Origin: Solibacillus ferritrahens
GTDB lineage: Bacteria > Bacillota > Bacilli > Bacillales_A > Planococcaceae
Direction: 5' to 3'
Length of the DNA: 64,000 nucleotides
NCBI RefSeq assembly: GCF_037027585.1
Contig: NZ_JAXCLE010000010.1
Coordinates: 80,921-144,920 of the forward strand
Shown here piece by piece: positions 17,256 to 25,319 of the stretch. Position 1 is the stretch's first letter. Every line of letters starts with the position of its first letter. Below the pieces are notes generated by a model, which did not search any database, was not told where the DNA came from, and saw only the letters and a list, made by a program, of their open reading frames with translations. The position numbers and the translations under genes were made by a program.

Positions 17256-18104
17256 TTGAGTATATGTGATGATATTAAAAAAAGATATATTCGATTGTCA
17301 AAAGGACAACGTAAAGTAGCACAGTTTGTTATAGATAATCCGAATGTGGTTGCTACACAAATTGCTTCTGAAGTAGGTAGGCTTGCAGATGTTAGTGAAT
17401 CAACGGTTATTCGATTTTGTTATGCAATGGACCTTTCAGGTTTTAGTGACCTTCAGGACAAAGTGAAAGGTTACTTAATTGAAAAAGGGGGAACGATTGA
17501 AGCAAAAAAGGCAGTTGCAAAGAATAAAATTAGAAAGCAAATTGGCGTTGAAATTGTAAAGCAGGATATTGCCGGGATTTCCAAAACTTTTAATGCATTA
17601 AAAGAGCATGATGTTGAAGAAGTTGTACAATTGTTGCATCAATCAAAAAGAATACACTTTTTAGGATTTAGACACTCGGAACCAGCTGCTTTTTGGATGT
17701 TTAGCAATTTAAAAATGCTGCGCGATCAAGTATATTTTATTCCACATGAAGCGGACAAAATTGCACAACAATTAGCATTTATGGATGAAGACTCTTTACT
17801 ATTTGTTATTTCATTGAATGATGATTATGAAGATTTGGCAACAACAGTAGAGATTGCGAAAAGAAAAAATGTAAAAATTGTTGCGATTCGAGATAAAGAG
17901 CTGTCTTCTATAAAGGATCCTGCAAATCCAGTACTCATTGTTCCTTCGGCAAAAGAAGGCGGAGCGACGTGCACAATTGCAATATTTTCTTTATTACATA
18001 TTTTAGTGGAAACAATGGTAATGCTAAATCCAGAGAAATATAAGGGATATGATGATAAAGGCAACACTAAAAAAAAGCAAATTAATTTAACAGCAATGAG
18101 CTGA
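17256..18104 (+). CDS. MurR/RpiR-family transcriptional regulator
   Basis: About 282 residues. An N-terminal RpiR helix-turn-helix spans residues 1-77 (VSESTVIRFCYAMDLSGFSDL) and a C-terminal SIS domain senses a phosphosugar (residues about 120-255, LLHQSKRIHFLGFRHSEPAA, each quoted to its first 20 or so residues). The regulon is unknown, and no sugar gene is adjacent. An in-frame ATG at 17247 directly abuts AGGGAG with no spacing, whereas TTG 17256 lies 9 nt away, so I use TTG. Confidence 0.85.
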   Translation: MSICDDIKKRYIRLSKGQRKVAQFVIDNPNVVATQIASEVGRLADVSESTVIRFCYAMDLSGFSDLQDKVKGYLIEKGGTIEAKKAVAKNKIRKQIGVEIVKQDIAGISKTFNALKEHDVEEVVQLLHQSKRIHFLGFRHSEPAAFWMFSNLKMLRDQVYFIPHEADKIAQQLAFMDEDSLLFVISLNDDYEDLATTVEIAKRKNVKIVAIRDKELSSIKDPANPVLIVPSAKEGGATCTIAIFSLLHILVETMVMLNPEKYKGYDDKGNTKKKQINLTAMS

Positions 18105-18105
18105 G

Positions 18106-18142
18106 AAAACGTAAAGGCTATTATTAGGCCTTTACGTTTTTT
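18106..18142 (+). terminator. Intrinsic terminator of the RpiR gene
   Basis: Arms AAAACGTAAAGGC and GCCTTTACGTTTT with a T-tail, 2 nt after the stop. Confidence 0.9.
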
Positions 18143-18236
18143 GTACGTTCTCCACCAATGATAAATCTTGTTTTTCACTTTCATATCATTATGTTAAAAT
18201 GGAGAGCGAACAGTATTTTATATAGGAGGCTCAATT

Positions 18237-19163
18237 ATGAGTAAAACATTAGTTTTTGGACATAAAAACCCTGATACAGATACAATTACTTCGGCAATTG
18301 TTTATGCATACTTAAAGCAACAGTTAGGATTAGATGCAGAGGCGGTACGTCTTGGAGAATTAAATAACGAAACAAAATTTGCATTGGAAAAGTTCGGCTT
18401 TGAAGCACCTCGCCTCATCGGAAATGTTAAAGACGAAGCAACCCAAGTAATTTTGGTCGATCATAACGAATTTCAACAATCGGCTGACGGCATAGAGGAA
18501 GTACAAATTTCAGAAGTAATAGACCACCACCGTATTGCTAATTTCCAAACAGCGGATCCACTATACTTCCGTGCTGAACCTGTAGGATGTACGGCAACAA
18601 TCTTAAATAAATTATTTAAAGAAAATAATGTTGAAATCCCAGCTAATATTGCAGGCTTAATGCTTTCAGCTATTATTTCGGATACGCTATTATTTAAATC
18701 GCCTACATGCACAGAGCAGGATGTTAAAGCAGGTAATGAATTAGCTGCGATTGCGAATGTTGATTCGGCACAATATGGTTTAGCTATGCTTAAAGCGGGC
18801 GCCGACCTTTCGGATAAATCATTGGAAGATTTATTGTCGCTTGATGCAAAAGCTTTTGAATTCGGTGAATATAAAGCAACTGTTGCACAAGTAAACGCTG
18901 TAGATATTGAAGATGTACTCGGGCGTCAAAAAGAGCTTGAAAACTTATTAAACAAAAATATAGCGGAGAACGGGTTAGATTTATTCTTCTTCGTCGTAAC
19001 AGATATTTTAAATAACGATTCAACAGCAGTGGCTGCTGGACAAGTTGCGGAAAACGCAGCAAAGGCATTTGGAGCAGCAATCGTTAATGGACGCATTAGT
19101 TTACCAGGAGTTGTATCACGTAAAAAGCAAATAGTGCCAGTATTGACTGAAGGCTTAAAATAA
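18237..19163 (+). CDS. ppaC: Manganese-dependent inorganic pyrophosphatase (family II)
   Basis: PpaC hydrolyses cytosolic pyrophosphate to drive biosynthesis. The 308-residue DHH phosphoesterase has metal-ligand motifs GHKNPDTDT (residues 8-16), VDHNE and the DHH motif VIDHHRI. The C-terminal DHHA2 domain ends with SRKKQIVP, whose RKK binds phosphate. Length equals the family norm. TAGGAGG precedes the ATG. It faces the flavin/Rieske gene with a shared terminator between. Confidence 0.95.
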   Translation: MSKTLVFGHKNPDTDTITSAIVYAYLKQQLGLDAEAVRLGELNNETKFALEKFGFEAPRLIGNVKDEATQVILVDHNEFQQSADGIEEVQISEVIDHHRIANFQTADPLYFRAEPVGCTATILNKLFKENNVEIPANIAGLMLSAIISDTLLFKSPTCTEQDVKAGNELAAIANVDSAQYGLAMLKAGADLSDKSLEDLLSLDAKAFEFGEYKATVAQVNAVDIEDVLGRQKELENLLNKNIAENGLDLFFFVVTDILNNDSTAVAAGQVAENAAKAFGAAIVNGRISLPGVVSRKKQIVPVLTEGLK

Positions 19164-19166
19164 TCT

Positions 19167-19210
19167 AAAAAAATCCGGTACTCCATTTAATTGGAGTTAC
19201 CGGATTTTTT
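19167..19210. terminator. Bidirectional terminator between ppaC and the Rieske gene
   Basis: Arms AAAATCCGGTA and TTACCGGATTTT surround an inner CTCCA/TGGAG stem. Each strand ends in a T-run. The minus-strand stop codon lies within the hairpin. Confidence 0.85.
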
Positions 19211-20566
19211 GATATCTAAAGGATAAACAGCAGGACCTTCTATTACTTGTCCTTCAGCATTATAGCGTGAACCGTGACATGGGCAGTCATACGTTTGATC
19301 GGCTTCATTCCATCTTGTTTTACAGCCTAAATGGGTACAGCGCGGAGCTTTAGGGCGTTTTATATATCCTTCAATGAACTCCTTGCCAATAACCCCACCT
19401 GTCTGAAGCATGAAATAGAGTGTCTTACCAAAGCTCGATCGATGTGGAGAGAATAGGTTTGATGCTTTATTTGGTACGTTTTTTATAAGGTCTGTAAGAA
19501 GATCACCTGCAACAAGTGAAGTCGATAACCCCCACTTATTAAAGCCCGTTGCAATATACAGGCTTTCATCGTCTGGAGAAAGCTGACCGATATAAGGGAC
19601 CTGGTCGGCAGTCATAATATCTTGTGCGCTCCATGCATACTCGAATGGAGGCAGTTCAAAATCTGCTGTCAACTCATGCTGTAATGTTTCGTAAAACCGA
19701 TTGGTCTCGCCTGTGGCTCCTGCTAAGTGGGACTGGCCTCCGTATATGAAGTAAGGCTGATTATCGATAAGTGCACTTCGGATGGTACGACTTTGATCAT
19801 CAATACTTAAATATTGACCCTCTAACAGCTGAGAATATTTTGTAGCAGTTAAATACGAACGACTTACTTGCAGTTTTATCGAATAAAGTTGGCGAATAGA
19901 TTCGATTGGATAATGGGTGCATAAAATTAGTTTATTATACTGAACGGTGTAGCCATTGCTTGTACGAACCTGGTTATTCCGTAGTTCGATACTTGTAATG
20001 CGAGTATTTAAATAGAGCTGTGCACCGTATTTTCTTGCTAAATGAACGTAAGTATTTGTGAATTGTACAGGATTAATCTGTCCCTCATTTTTTATGCCGA
20101 GTGCCAATTTTACAGGAAGATTAAGCTCAGTTTCATTTGTTGCTACAAATGGAATACCGATTTTTTTATATTGCTCAGCTTCATTTAATAGCTTTTCTTT
20201 TCCTTGGGAAGTGGAAGTGTATAAATAGGAAGTAGCTCTAGTAAATCCGCCGCTATTTTCGGAAATGGCCTTTTCGATTGCATTTTTGTTTGCTTCATAA
20301 TAGATTTTCCCATCTTCCGGTGTTAATTTCGAATAAATAAGATTATGCTGCACAGTTAATTTTCCTGTAGAATAGGCAGTTGTTCCATGTGCAAATTGTG
20401 GAAGTGCTTCAATTAGTACAACTTTAAATCCTTCCTTAGCAAGTGAATAAGCAGTATATACCCCACTAATCCCACCCCCAATAATGCAGATGTCACATTG
20501 AATGGGTTCCTGAATGGATGGAGAGGAAAAACCTGAATCTGTTGGGAGCCAAAGCGATTGTTTCAA
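19187..20566 (-). CDS. yhfW: FAD-dependent oxidoreductase with C-terminal Rieske domain (YhfW type)
   Basis: A 459-residue two-domain redox protein. The N-terminal DAO-type FAD domain has IIGGGISGVYTAYSLAKEG at about residues 28-46. The C-terminal Rieske [2Fe-2S] ligands are CTHLGC (about 411-416) and CPCHGS, a CxH-x15-CxxH pair. This architecture matches B. subtilis YhfW, whose substrate is not known. The start is TTG 20566 with AAAGGTGAT before it. Electron transfer from a small amine or amino acid through FAD to the cluster is the likely chemistry. Confidence 0.88.
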   Translation of the reverse strand: MKQSLWLPTDSGFSSPSIQEPIQCDICIIGGGISGVYTAYSLAKEGFKVVLIEALPQFAHGTTAYSTGKLTVQHNLIYSKLTPEDGKIYYEANKNAIEKAISENSGGFTRATSYLYTSTSQGKEKLLNEAEQYKKIGIPFVATNETELNLPVKLALGIKNEGQINPVQFTNTYVHLARKYGAQLYLNTRITSIELRNNQVRTSNGYTVQYNKLILCTHYPIESIRQLYSIKLQVSRSYLTATKYSQLLEGQYLSIDDQSRTIRSALIDNQPYFIYGGQSHLAGATGETNRFYETLQHELTADFELPPFEYAWSAQDIMTADQVPYIGQLSPDDESLYIATGFNKWGLSTSLVAGDLLTDLIKNVPNKASNLFSPHRSSFGKTLYFMLQTGGVIGKEFIEGYIKRPKAPRCTHLGCKTRWNEADQTYDCPCHGSRYNAEGQVIEGPAVYPLDIKKSGNSN

Positions 20567-20666
20567 AATATCACCTTTTTATTTTTAGCTTAGGATATTT
20601 TTTGTTTTTTTATTCAACTAGAGTAAAAATCGGAAATTCTATTACGAATGCATTGGATTTGAAAAG

Positions 20667-20696
20667 TTGTACTTTTGCAACACAGCTCGTTACAAT
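20667..20696 (+). promoter_or_regulatory. Probable sigma-A promoter of the DsbA-like gene
   Basis: TTGTAC, 18-bp spacer, TACAAT, 23 bp before the start codon. Confidence 0.45.
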
Positions 20697-20719
20697 ACAA
20701 GACAAGGAGAGTGATTAGC

Positions 20720-21424
20720 ATGAAAATAGAAGTTTGGTCTGATTATGTTTGCCCATTTTGCTATATCGGCAAAAAACAGCTCGAAATCGCCTTGGAAGAA
20801 TTGGGGTATGGGGAGAGTATTGAAGTTGAGTATAAAAGCTACCTTTTGGATCCTACTACACCAGTGGATACGGATAGCTTGGTTTATGAAGAGCTACAAC
20901 GTAAATATCAAATGTCGTTGGATGAAGTAAAGAAAATGACTGCTAATGTTACTGCTCGGGCAAAAGAAGTTGGATTAGTCTACAATTTTGATGAAATGAA
21001 AAGTGCAAACACAGTAAAAGCCCACCGTTTGGCAAAATGGGCTGAATCAGAAGGTAAAGGGAAAGATTTTACTGAACGAGTTTTGAAGGCGTACTTTTTG
21101 GAAGGAAAGGCAATTGGTCAAACCGATGTCCTCCTATCATTAGTAAGTGAAGTGAATTTATCGATAGAAAAGGCTAGACAAGTTATTGAAAATGATGACT
21201 ATATTAAAGAAGTGGAGCACGACATCGCAATTGCCCAAAATCTAGGTGTACGCGGTGTACCATTCTTTGTTATCGATAATAAGTATGGTATTTCAGGAGC
21301 GCAGCCACAAGATGTGTTCGAACAAACAATTGAAAAGGCAGCACAAGAACTGGGCTTGCGAAAACCTTTAAAAATGCAGGGGGATAAAGGTGCAGCTTGT
21401 ACCGATGATTCATGCAATATTTAA
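20720..21424 (+). CDS. DsbA-family (FrnE-like) thiol oxidoreductase
   Basis: A 234-residue cytoplasmic DsbA-fold protein. The active site CPFC lies in DYVCPFCYIGKKQLE near residues 8-22, and the cis-proline loop is GVRGVPFFVIDN. The C-terminus carries another cysteine pair (ACTDDSCNI), as in FrnE-type disulfide isomerases linked to oxidative stress. The frame opens earlier (20675), but ATG 20720 has AAGGAGAG in place. It sits between redox genes. Confidence 0.87.
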   Translation: MKIEVWSDYVCPFCYIGKKQLEIALEELGYGESIEVEYKSYLLDPTTPVDTDSLVYEELQRKYQMSLDEVKKMTANVTARAKEVGLVYNFDEMKSANTVKAHRLAKWAESEGKGKDFTERVLKAYFLEGKAIGQTDVLLSLVSEVNLSIEKARQVIENDDYIKEVEHDIAIAQNLGVRGVPFFVIDNKYGISGAQPQDVFEQTIEKAAQELGLRKPLKMQGDKGAACTDDSCNI

Positions 21425-21614
21425 TTACCCCCACTTTATAGCGCTCCCAAACGTAAAGTGCCATCTTATATTCAGTCAAAAGTATGAGGGTATTCATGTT
21501 GATTTTCTTTGAATATTATTTTATTATATTAAAGTACCTCGAATTTGAGATGTTTAAAAATAAGATAAAAATTCAAAAAATAAATAAACTAATTTAGTAG
21601 GGAGCAATAAAAAA

Positions 21615-22253
21615 ATGACAAACGTATTAGTAGTAAAAGCAAATAACCGCCCAGATGGTGTATCAACTAAAATGTATGAAACTTTCATGGCTGAAGTAGG
21701 TACTGTACAAGGTGTAAACGTAACAACTTTTGATGTATTTGAAGAAAACATGCCGTATTTTGGTCAGGAATTATTCAACGCATTCGGTAAAGCACAAGTG
21801 GGTGAAGAATTATCGGCAATTGAGGCAGGTTCTTTAGCTGCTTTCAATAAATCACGTGAAGCATTAACAGCTGCAGATGTAGTTGTATTTGCATTCCCAT
21901 TATGGAACTTAACAATCCCAGCTGCATTACAATCATTCATTGATTACACATACGGTGCTGGATATACATTCAAATATAACGAACAAGGTCAATTAGTAAG
22001 CTTAATGACGGACAAAAAATATATCGTATTAAATGCACGTGGCGGTATTTACTCTTCGCCTGAAGCAGCTCCATCTGAAATGTCAGTAAACTATATTAAC
22101 GCAGTTATTGGCGGCGTATATGGTATGGAAAAAATTGATGAAGTAATTATTGAAGGTCACGCTTCTAATCCGGCAGGTGCAGAACAAATTATTTCTGATG
22201 GTTTAGAGAAAGTAAAAGCTGCAGCTAAAAACTTAGCGAAAGTAACAGCATAA
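21615..22253 (+). CDS. azoR: FMN-dependent NADH-azoreductase
   Basis: A 212-residue flavodoxin-fold quinone/azo reductase. Typical features are VLVVKANNRPDGVSTKMYE at the N-terminus, FPLWNLTIPAALQSFIDY at the dimer/FMN site and LNARGGIYSS. It reduces quinones in two-electron steps and is often induced by thiol-reactive electrophiles through HxlR/MarR regulators. An HxlR gene lies nearby. The upstream gap (21425-21614) has a plausible TTGATT-17-TATTAT promoter at 21499-21527. Ribosome site TAGGGAG. Confidence 0.92.
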   Translation: MTNVLVVKANNRPDGVSTKMYETFMAEVGTVQGVNVTTFDVFEENMPYFGQELFNAFGKAQVGEELSAIEAGSLAAFNKSREALTAADVVVFAFPLWNLTIPAALQSFIDYTYGAGYTFKYNEQGQLVSLMTDKKYIVLNARGGIYSSPEAAPSEMSVNYINAVIGGVYGMEKIDEVIIEGHASNPAGAEQIISDGLEKVKAAAKNLAKVTA

Positions 22254-22270
22254 TTTTATAGTTTTATTGG

Positions 22271-22308
22271 AAAAAGGGGGCTCATCATATGGTGAGCGCC
22301 CCTTTTTT
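22271..22308. terminator. Terminator between azoR and yceI
   Basis: Stem AAAAGGGGG-CTCA / TGAG-CGCCCCTTTT with one internal mismatch and T-runs on both strands. Confidence 0.75.
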
Positions 22309-22831
22309 AGTTTTTATTTAATTGTAATTCGACGGAAATTTTTACTTGCTCAGAGATTAAAAGTCCCCCCGATTCAAGTGAGTCATTGTATGTTAAATTG
22401 AAATCGCTTCTATTGATCTCGGTTTGGCAAGTATAGCCGTATGTATCGATATCCCATGGATTTTTGATACAACCATTATATATTACCTCGAAAGTAACTG
22501 GCCGTGTAACATCTTTAATGGTTAAATCTCCATGTAGTTTAATTTGATTATTGTCGCTTATAACTTCTTTACTTATAAATGTAATCTTAGGATAACGATC
22601 AGCATTAAAGAAATCTGCGGAAATTAAATGTTGATCCCTTGAAATGTCCCGTGTATTAATACTCGCTACATCTATATCAAAGCGTATATAAGAATCATTA
22701 AACTCTTCTATTTTACTCGCCTCTATATGAGCAGCAAAAGAATCAAATGTACCATGTACATTTGTAATCATCATGTGTTTAATGGAAAAATTAATTGATG
22801 AATGAAAAAAATCTACCGAATAAGTCGTCAT
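22307..22831 (-). CDS. YceI-family lipid-binding protein
   Basis: A 174-residue protein of the YceI beta-barrel family, whose members bind polyisoprenoids or amphiphiles in a lipocalin-like barrel. The conserved start is YSVDFFHSSINFSIKHMMI, followed by GTFDSF, FNADRYPKITFIS and LTIKDVTRPVTFEV. There is no signal peptide, so it is probably cytosolic. It is divergent from the hxlR regulator, which likely controls it. The leader repeats the hxlR leader exactly over 18 nt. Confidence 0.88.
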   Translation of the reverse strand: MTTYSVDFFHSSINFSIKHMMITNVHGTFDSFAAHIEASKIEEFNDSYIRFDIDVASINTRDISRDQHLISADFFNADRYPKITFISKEVISDNNQIKLHGDLTIKDVTRPVTFEVIYNGCIKNPWDIDTYGYTCQTEINRSDFNLTYNDSLESGGLLISEQVKISVELQLNKN

Positions 22832-22833
22832 AG

Positions 22834-22851
22834 TTTCACCTCAAATTTATT
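22834..22851 (-). repeat. Leader repeat copy at yceI
   Basis: On the minus strand this reads AATAAATTTGAGGTGAAA, identical to 22990-23007 on the plus strand. It includes the ribosome-binding site of yceI. Confidence 0.7.
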
Positions 22852-22911
22852 ACAATATGTTAATTCCATCATAAAATAGAAGATATTTTTTTACAACATG
22901 AATTAAGTTCT

Positions 22912-22928
22912 AAGTAAGCTACTTACTT
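22912..22928. promoter_or_regulatory. Probable HxlR operator
   Basis: Perfect palindrome AAGTAAG-CTA-CTTACTT between yceI and hxlR, upstream of a TATAAT at 22953-22958. Such palindromes are typical targets of dimeric winged-helix HxlR proteins, which usually bind in their own promoter. Assignment is inference. Confidence 0.55.
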
Positions 22929-22989
22929 TTCGTAATCTATAAAAGGTGGTAATATAATATTAAGGAGTTAAATAAAGTTTATTTTAAGC

Positions 22990-23007
22990 AATAAATTTGA
23001 GGTGAAA
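22990..23007 (+). repeat. Leader repeat copy at hxlR
   Basis: AATAAATTTGAGGTGAAA, the inverted partner of the copy at yceI. It includes the hxlR ribosome-binding site GAGGTG. Confidence 0.7.
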
Positions 23008-23010
23008 AAA

Positions 23011-23316
23011 ATGAAGGAATCAGCATTATGTCCACGTTTGTCCAAGGCTATGGAACTTGTAGGAAAACGGTGGACAGCTTTAATTATTTATCAACTATTG
23101 GAAGGTCCGCAACGTTTTAATGCGATTGAATCAGCATTGCCGATAAGTGGAAGATTATTGTCGGAACGTTTAAAGGAACTTGAAAAAGAGGGCATTGTTG
23201 AACGAAAAGTATTTTCCGAAGTCCCGATTCGTGTGGAATATAATTTAACAAAAAAAGGCCAATCACTTGAACAAACGGTTAGAGAAATTGAAAATTGGGC
23301 GAAAAGTTGGTTATAA
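23011..23316 (+). CDS. HxlR-family transcriptional regulator
   Basis: A 101-residue winged-helix protein: CPRLSKAMELVGKRWTALII near the N-terminus with the redox-candidate cysteine at residue 6, recognition region SGRLLSERLKELEKEGIVER, then the wing. Relatives such as YodB and CatR sense quinones and diamide through a conserved N-terminal cysteine and repress reductase genes. Plausible targets are the divergent yceI and its own gene. The GTG at 23002 lies inside the ribosome site, so ATG 23011 is the start. Confidence 0.88.
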   Translation: MKESALCPRLSKAMELVGKRWTALIIYQLLEGPQRFNAIESALPISGRLLSERLKELEKEGIVERKVFSEVPIRVEYNLTKKGQSLEQTVREIENWAKSWL

Positions 23317-23392
23317 ATCATATTGTTTTACTTGTAAAAAGCGCGTCAAAAACAGATACTAAAAAGGTATGTCAGCTTTTGAGGAAAGGAAA

Positions 23393-24313
23393 ATGGCTTT
23401 TATGACAATTCAACAATGGGAAAATGATTTATTACAGTGGATACCTTCAAATAATATAAAAACAAATGAAACGTTAAAAAAATATACGATGACAAAACTT
23501 GGAGGTAAGGCAGATATTCTCGTGCTACCAGAAACTGAAGAACAAGCAGCAGCTGTTGTAAAGTATGCATCTGAAAATAATGTGCCCCTGTTGATGCTGG
23601 GGAATGGCTCTAACATGGTTGTACGTGATGGCGGTGTCCGCGGAATCGTCCTTCACTTTGCCTTATTGGATGAAATTCGTATTGAGGGCAATATTGTCTA
23701 TGCTCAAAGTGGAGCTTTAATTAAGGAAGTATCAAAGCAAGTAGCAGCGAAAAGCTTAACAGGTTTCGAATTTGCATGTGGAATACCAGGATCAATTGGT
23801 GGTGCAATGGCTATGAACGCCGGAGCATATGGTGGAGAAATTAAAGACGTTGTTATAGCCTGTACGATTTTAACGCCTGAAGGTGAGCGGATTGTATTGA
23901 ACAATGAGCAGCTGGAGCTTTCCTACCGCAAAAGCATTATTGCTAAAAAAGGTTATTATGTATTGTCTGCTACATTTGAATTAGCGCAAGGCGATCAACA
24001 AGAAATCGATGATAAAATTGCAGACCTAACATTTCAGCGTGAATCAAAACAGCCACTTGAATACCCGTCAGCAGGCAGTGTATTTAAACGTCCACCCGGT
24101 TACTTCGCAGGTAAATTAATTCAGGATAGTGAATTGCAGGGGAAAGGCATTGGCGGAGCAGAGGTTTCTACAAAGCATGCCGGATTTATCGTAAATAAAA
24201 ACAATGCAACAGCTAAAGACTATATTGAAACAATTCAAATGGTACAGCGTGTCGTGAAGGATAAGTTCGATATCGATTTAGAGATGGAAGTAAAAATCGT
24301 CGGTGAGGATTAA
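23393..24313 (+). CDS. murB: UDP-N-acetylenolpyruvoylglucosamine reductase
   Basis: MurB reduces the enolpyruvyl group to make UDP-MurNAc in peptidoglycan synthesis. The protein has an FAD-binding domain with MLGNGSNMVVRDGGVRG and FACGIPGSIGGAMAMNAGAY, and the catalytic serine in SAGSVFKRP (one-split type II form). The C-terminal EVSTKHAGFIVN holds the second acid. Three ATGs compete: 23369, 23393 and 23402. GAGGA at 23381-23385 best fits 23393 (306 aa). Confidence 0.93.
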   Translation: MAFMTIQQWENDLLQWIPSNNIKTNETLKKYTMTKLGGKADILVLPETEEQAAAVVKYASENNVPLLMLGNGSNMVVRDGGVRGIVLHFALLDEIRIEGNIVYAQSGALIKEVSKQVAAKSLTGFEFACGIPGSIGGAMAMNAGAYGGEIKDVVIACTILTPEGERIVLNNEQLELSYRKSIIAKKGYYVLSATFELAQGDQQEIDDKIADLTFQRESKQPLEYPSAGSVFKRPPGYFAGKLIQDSELQGKGIGGAEVSTKHAGFIVNKNNATAKDYIETIQMVQRVVKDKFDIDLEMEVKIVGED

Positions 24314-24324
24314 TCTTGGTAGAT

Positions 24325-24368
24325 AAAAAGACTTCAACTCGTGCTAATTCGGCACGGGTTATCTTTTT
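24325..24368 (+). terminator. Intrinsic terminator of murB
   Basis: Imperfect stem built on AACTCGTGC / GCACGGGTT with outer A/T arms ending in CTTTTT. Confidence 0.75.
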
Positions 24369-24480
24369 GTGGATAAGAAAGCGATAAGATGTGTTTTTAC
24401 TAAAACATTTCCTTACTAATCATATTGGCAGAAATGGTATCAATTATAAATCAGCATATAACATAGGGGGAGCACAAAAG

Positions 24481-25239
24481 ATGAAATTCATTTCGTGGAA
24501 TGTAAATGGTATACGCGCATGTGTTAATAAAGGCTTTTTAGATTATTTTCATGAAATGCAAGCTGACTTTTTCTGTATTCAAGAAACTAAATGTCAGGAA
24601 GGACAAATTGACCTTCAATTGAAAGGATATTATCAGTATTGGCATTCAGCAGTAAAAAAGGGGTATGCAGGTACAGCAGTATTTACGAAACATAAACCAT
24701 TGGCGGTATTTTATGGTATTGAAAATGAAATTGCACCTGATGAGGGGCGTATTATTACATTAGAATACGAGAATTTTTATTTAGTAAATACTTACACACC
24801 GAACGCAAAACGTGATTTAACACGCTTAATAGAACGTCTCCTTTGGGAAGACCGTATGGCGAATTATTTAAGGGAACTTGATGCAAAAAAGCCCGTCATT
24901 TATTGTGGGGATTTAAATGTTGCACACGGCGAGCTTGATATAAAAAACGTCAAATCCAATATTGGCAATTCCGGATTTACATATGAAGAGCGAGGTAAAA
25001 TGACCGACTTACTTGACAGTGGATTTACAGATACATTCCGCCATTTCCACCCGAATGAAACGGATCATTATACGTGGTGGAGCTATATGGCAAAAGTGCG
25101 TGAGCGAAATATTGGATGGCGAATTGATTACTTTATTATTTCGAACCGCCTCGTTGAACAAATTGAAGAAGCGTCCATACATTTTCAAGTTTTAGGTAGC
25201 GATCATTGCCCTATCGTATTAAAATTAAAAACAGTGTAA
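24481..25239 (+). CDS. exoA: Exodeoxyribonuclease III (AP endonuclease)
   Basis: A 252-residue Xth-family enzyme that nicks DNA at abasic sites and has 3' exonuclease activity in base-excision repair. Motifs include WNVNGIRA at the N-terminus, QETKCQEGQ with the metal-binding glutamate, GYAGTAVF, YCGDLNVAH and the C-terminal GSDHCPIVL with the catalytic Asp-His. The frame opens at 24391, but AGGGGGAG just before ATG 24481 and homology to other ExoA proteins fix the start. Confidence 0.94.
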   Translation: MKFISWNVNGIRACVNKGFLDYFHEMQADFFCIQETKCQEGQIDLQLKGYYQYWHSAVKKGYAGTAVFTKHKPLAVFYGIENEIAPDEGRIITLEYENFYLVNTYTPNAKRDLTRLIERLLWEDRMANYLRELDAKKPVIYCGDLNVAHGELDIKNVKSNIGNSGFTYEERGKMTDLLDSGFTDTFRHFHPNETDHYTWWSYMAKVRERNIGWRIDYFIISNRLVEQIEEASIHFQVLGSDHCPIVLKLKTV

Positions 25240-25319
25240 GATAAAGAGAATTATAGAAAACTATTTTTTGTAAAGCAGAAATCACACTTTGCAAAATACA
25301 AGATAAAGAGGTGGATTTA

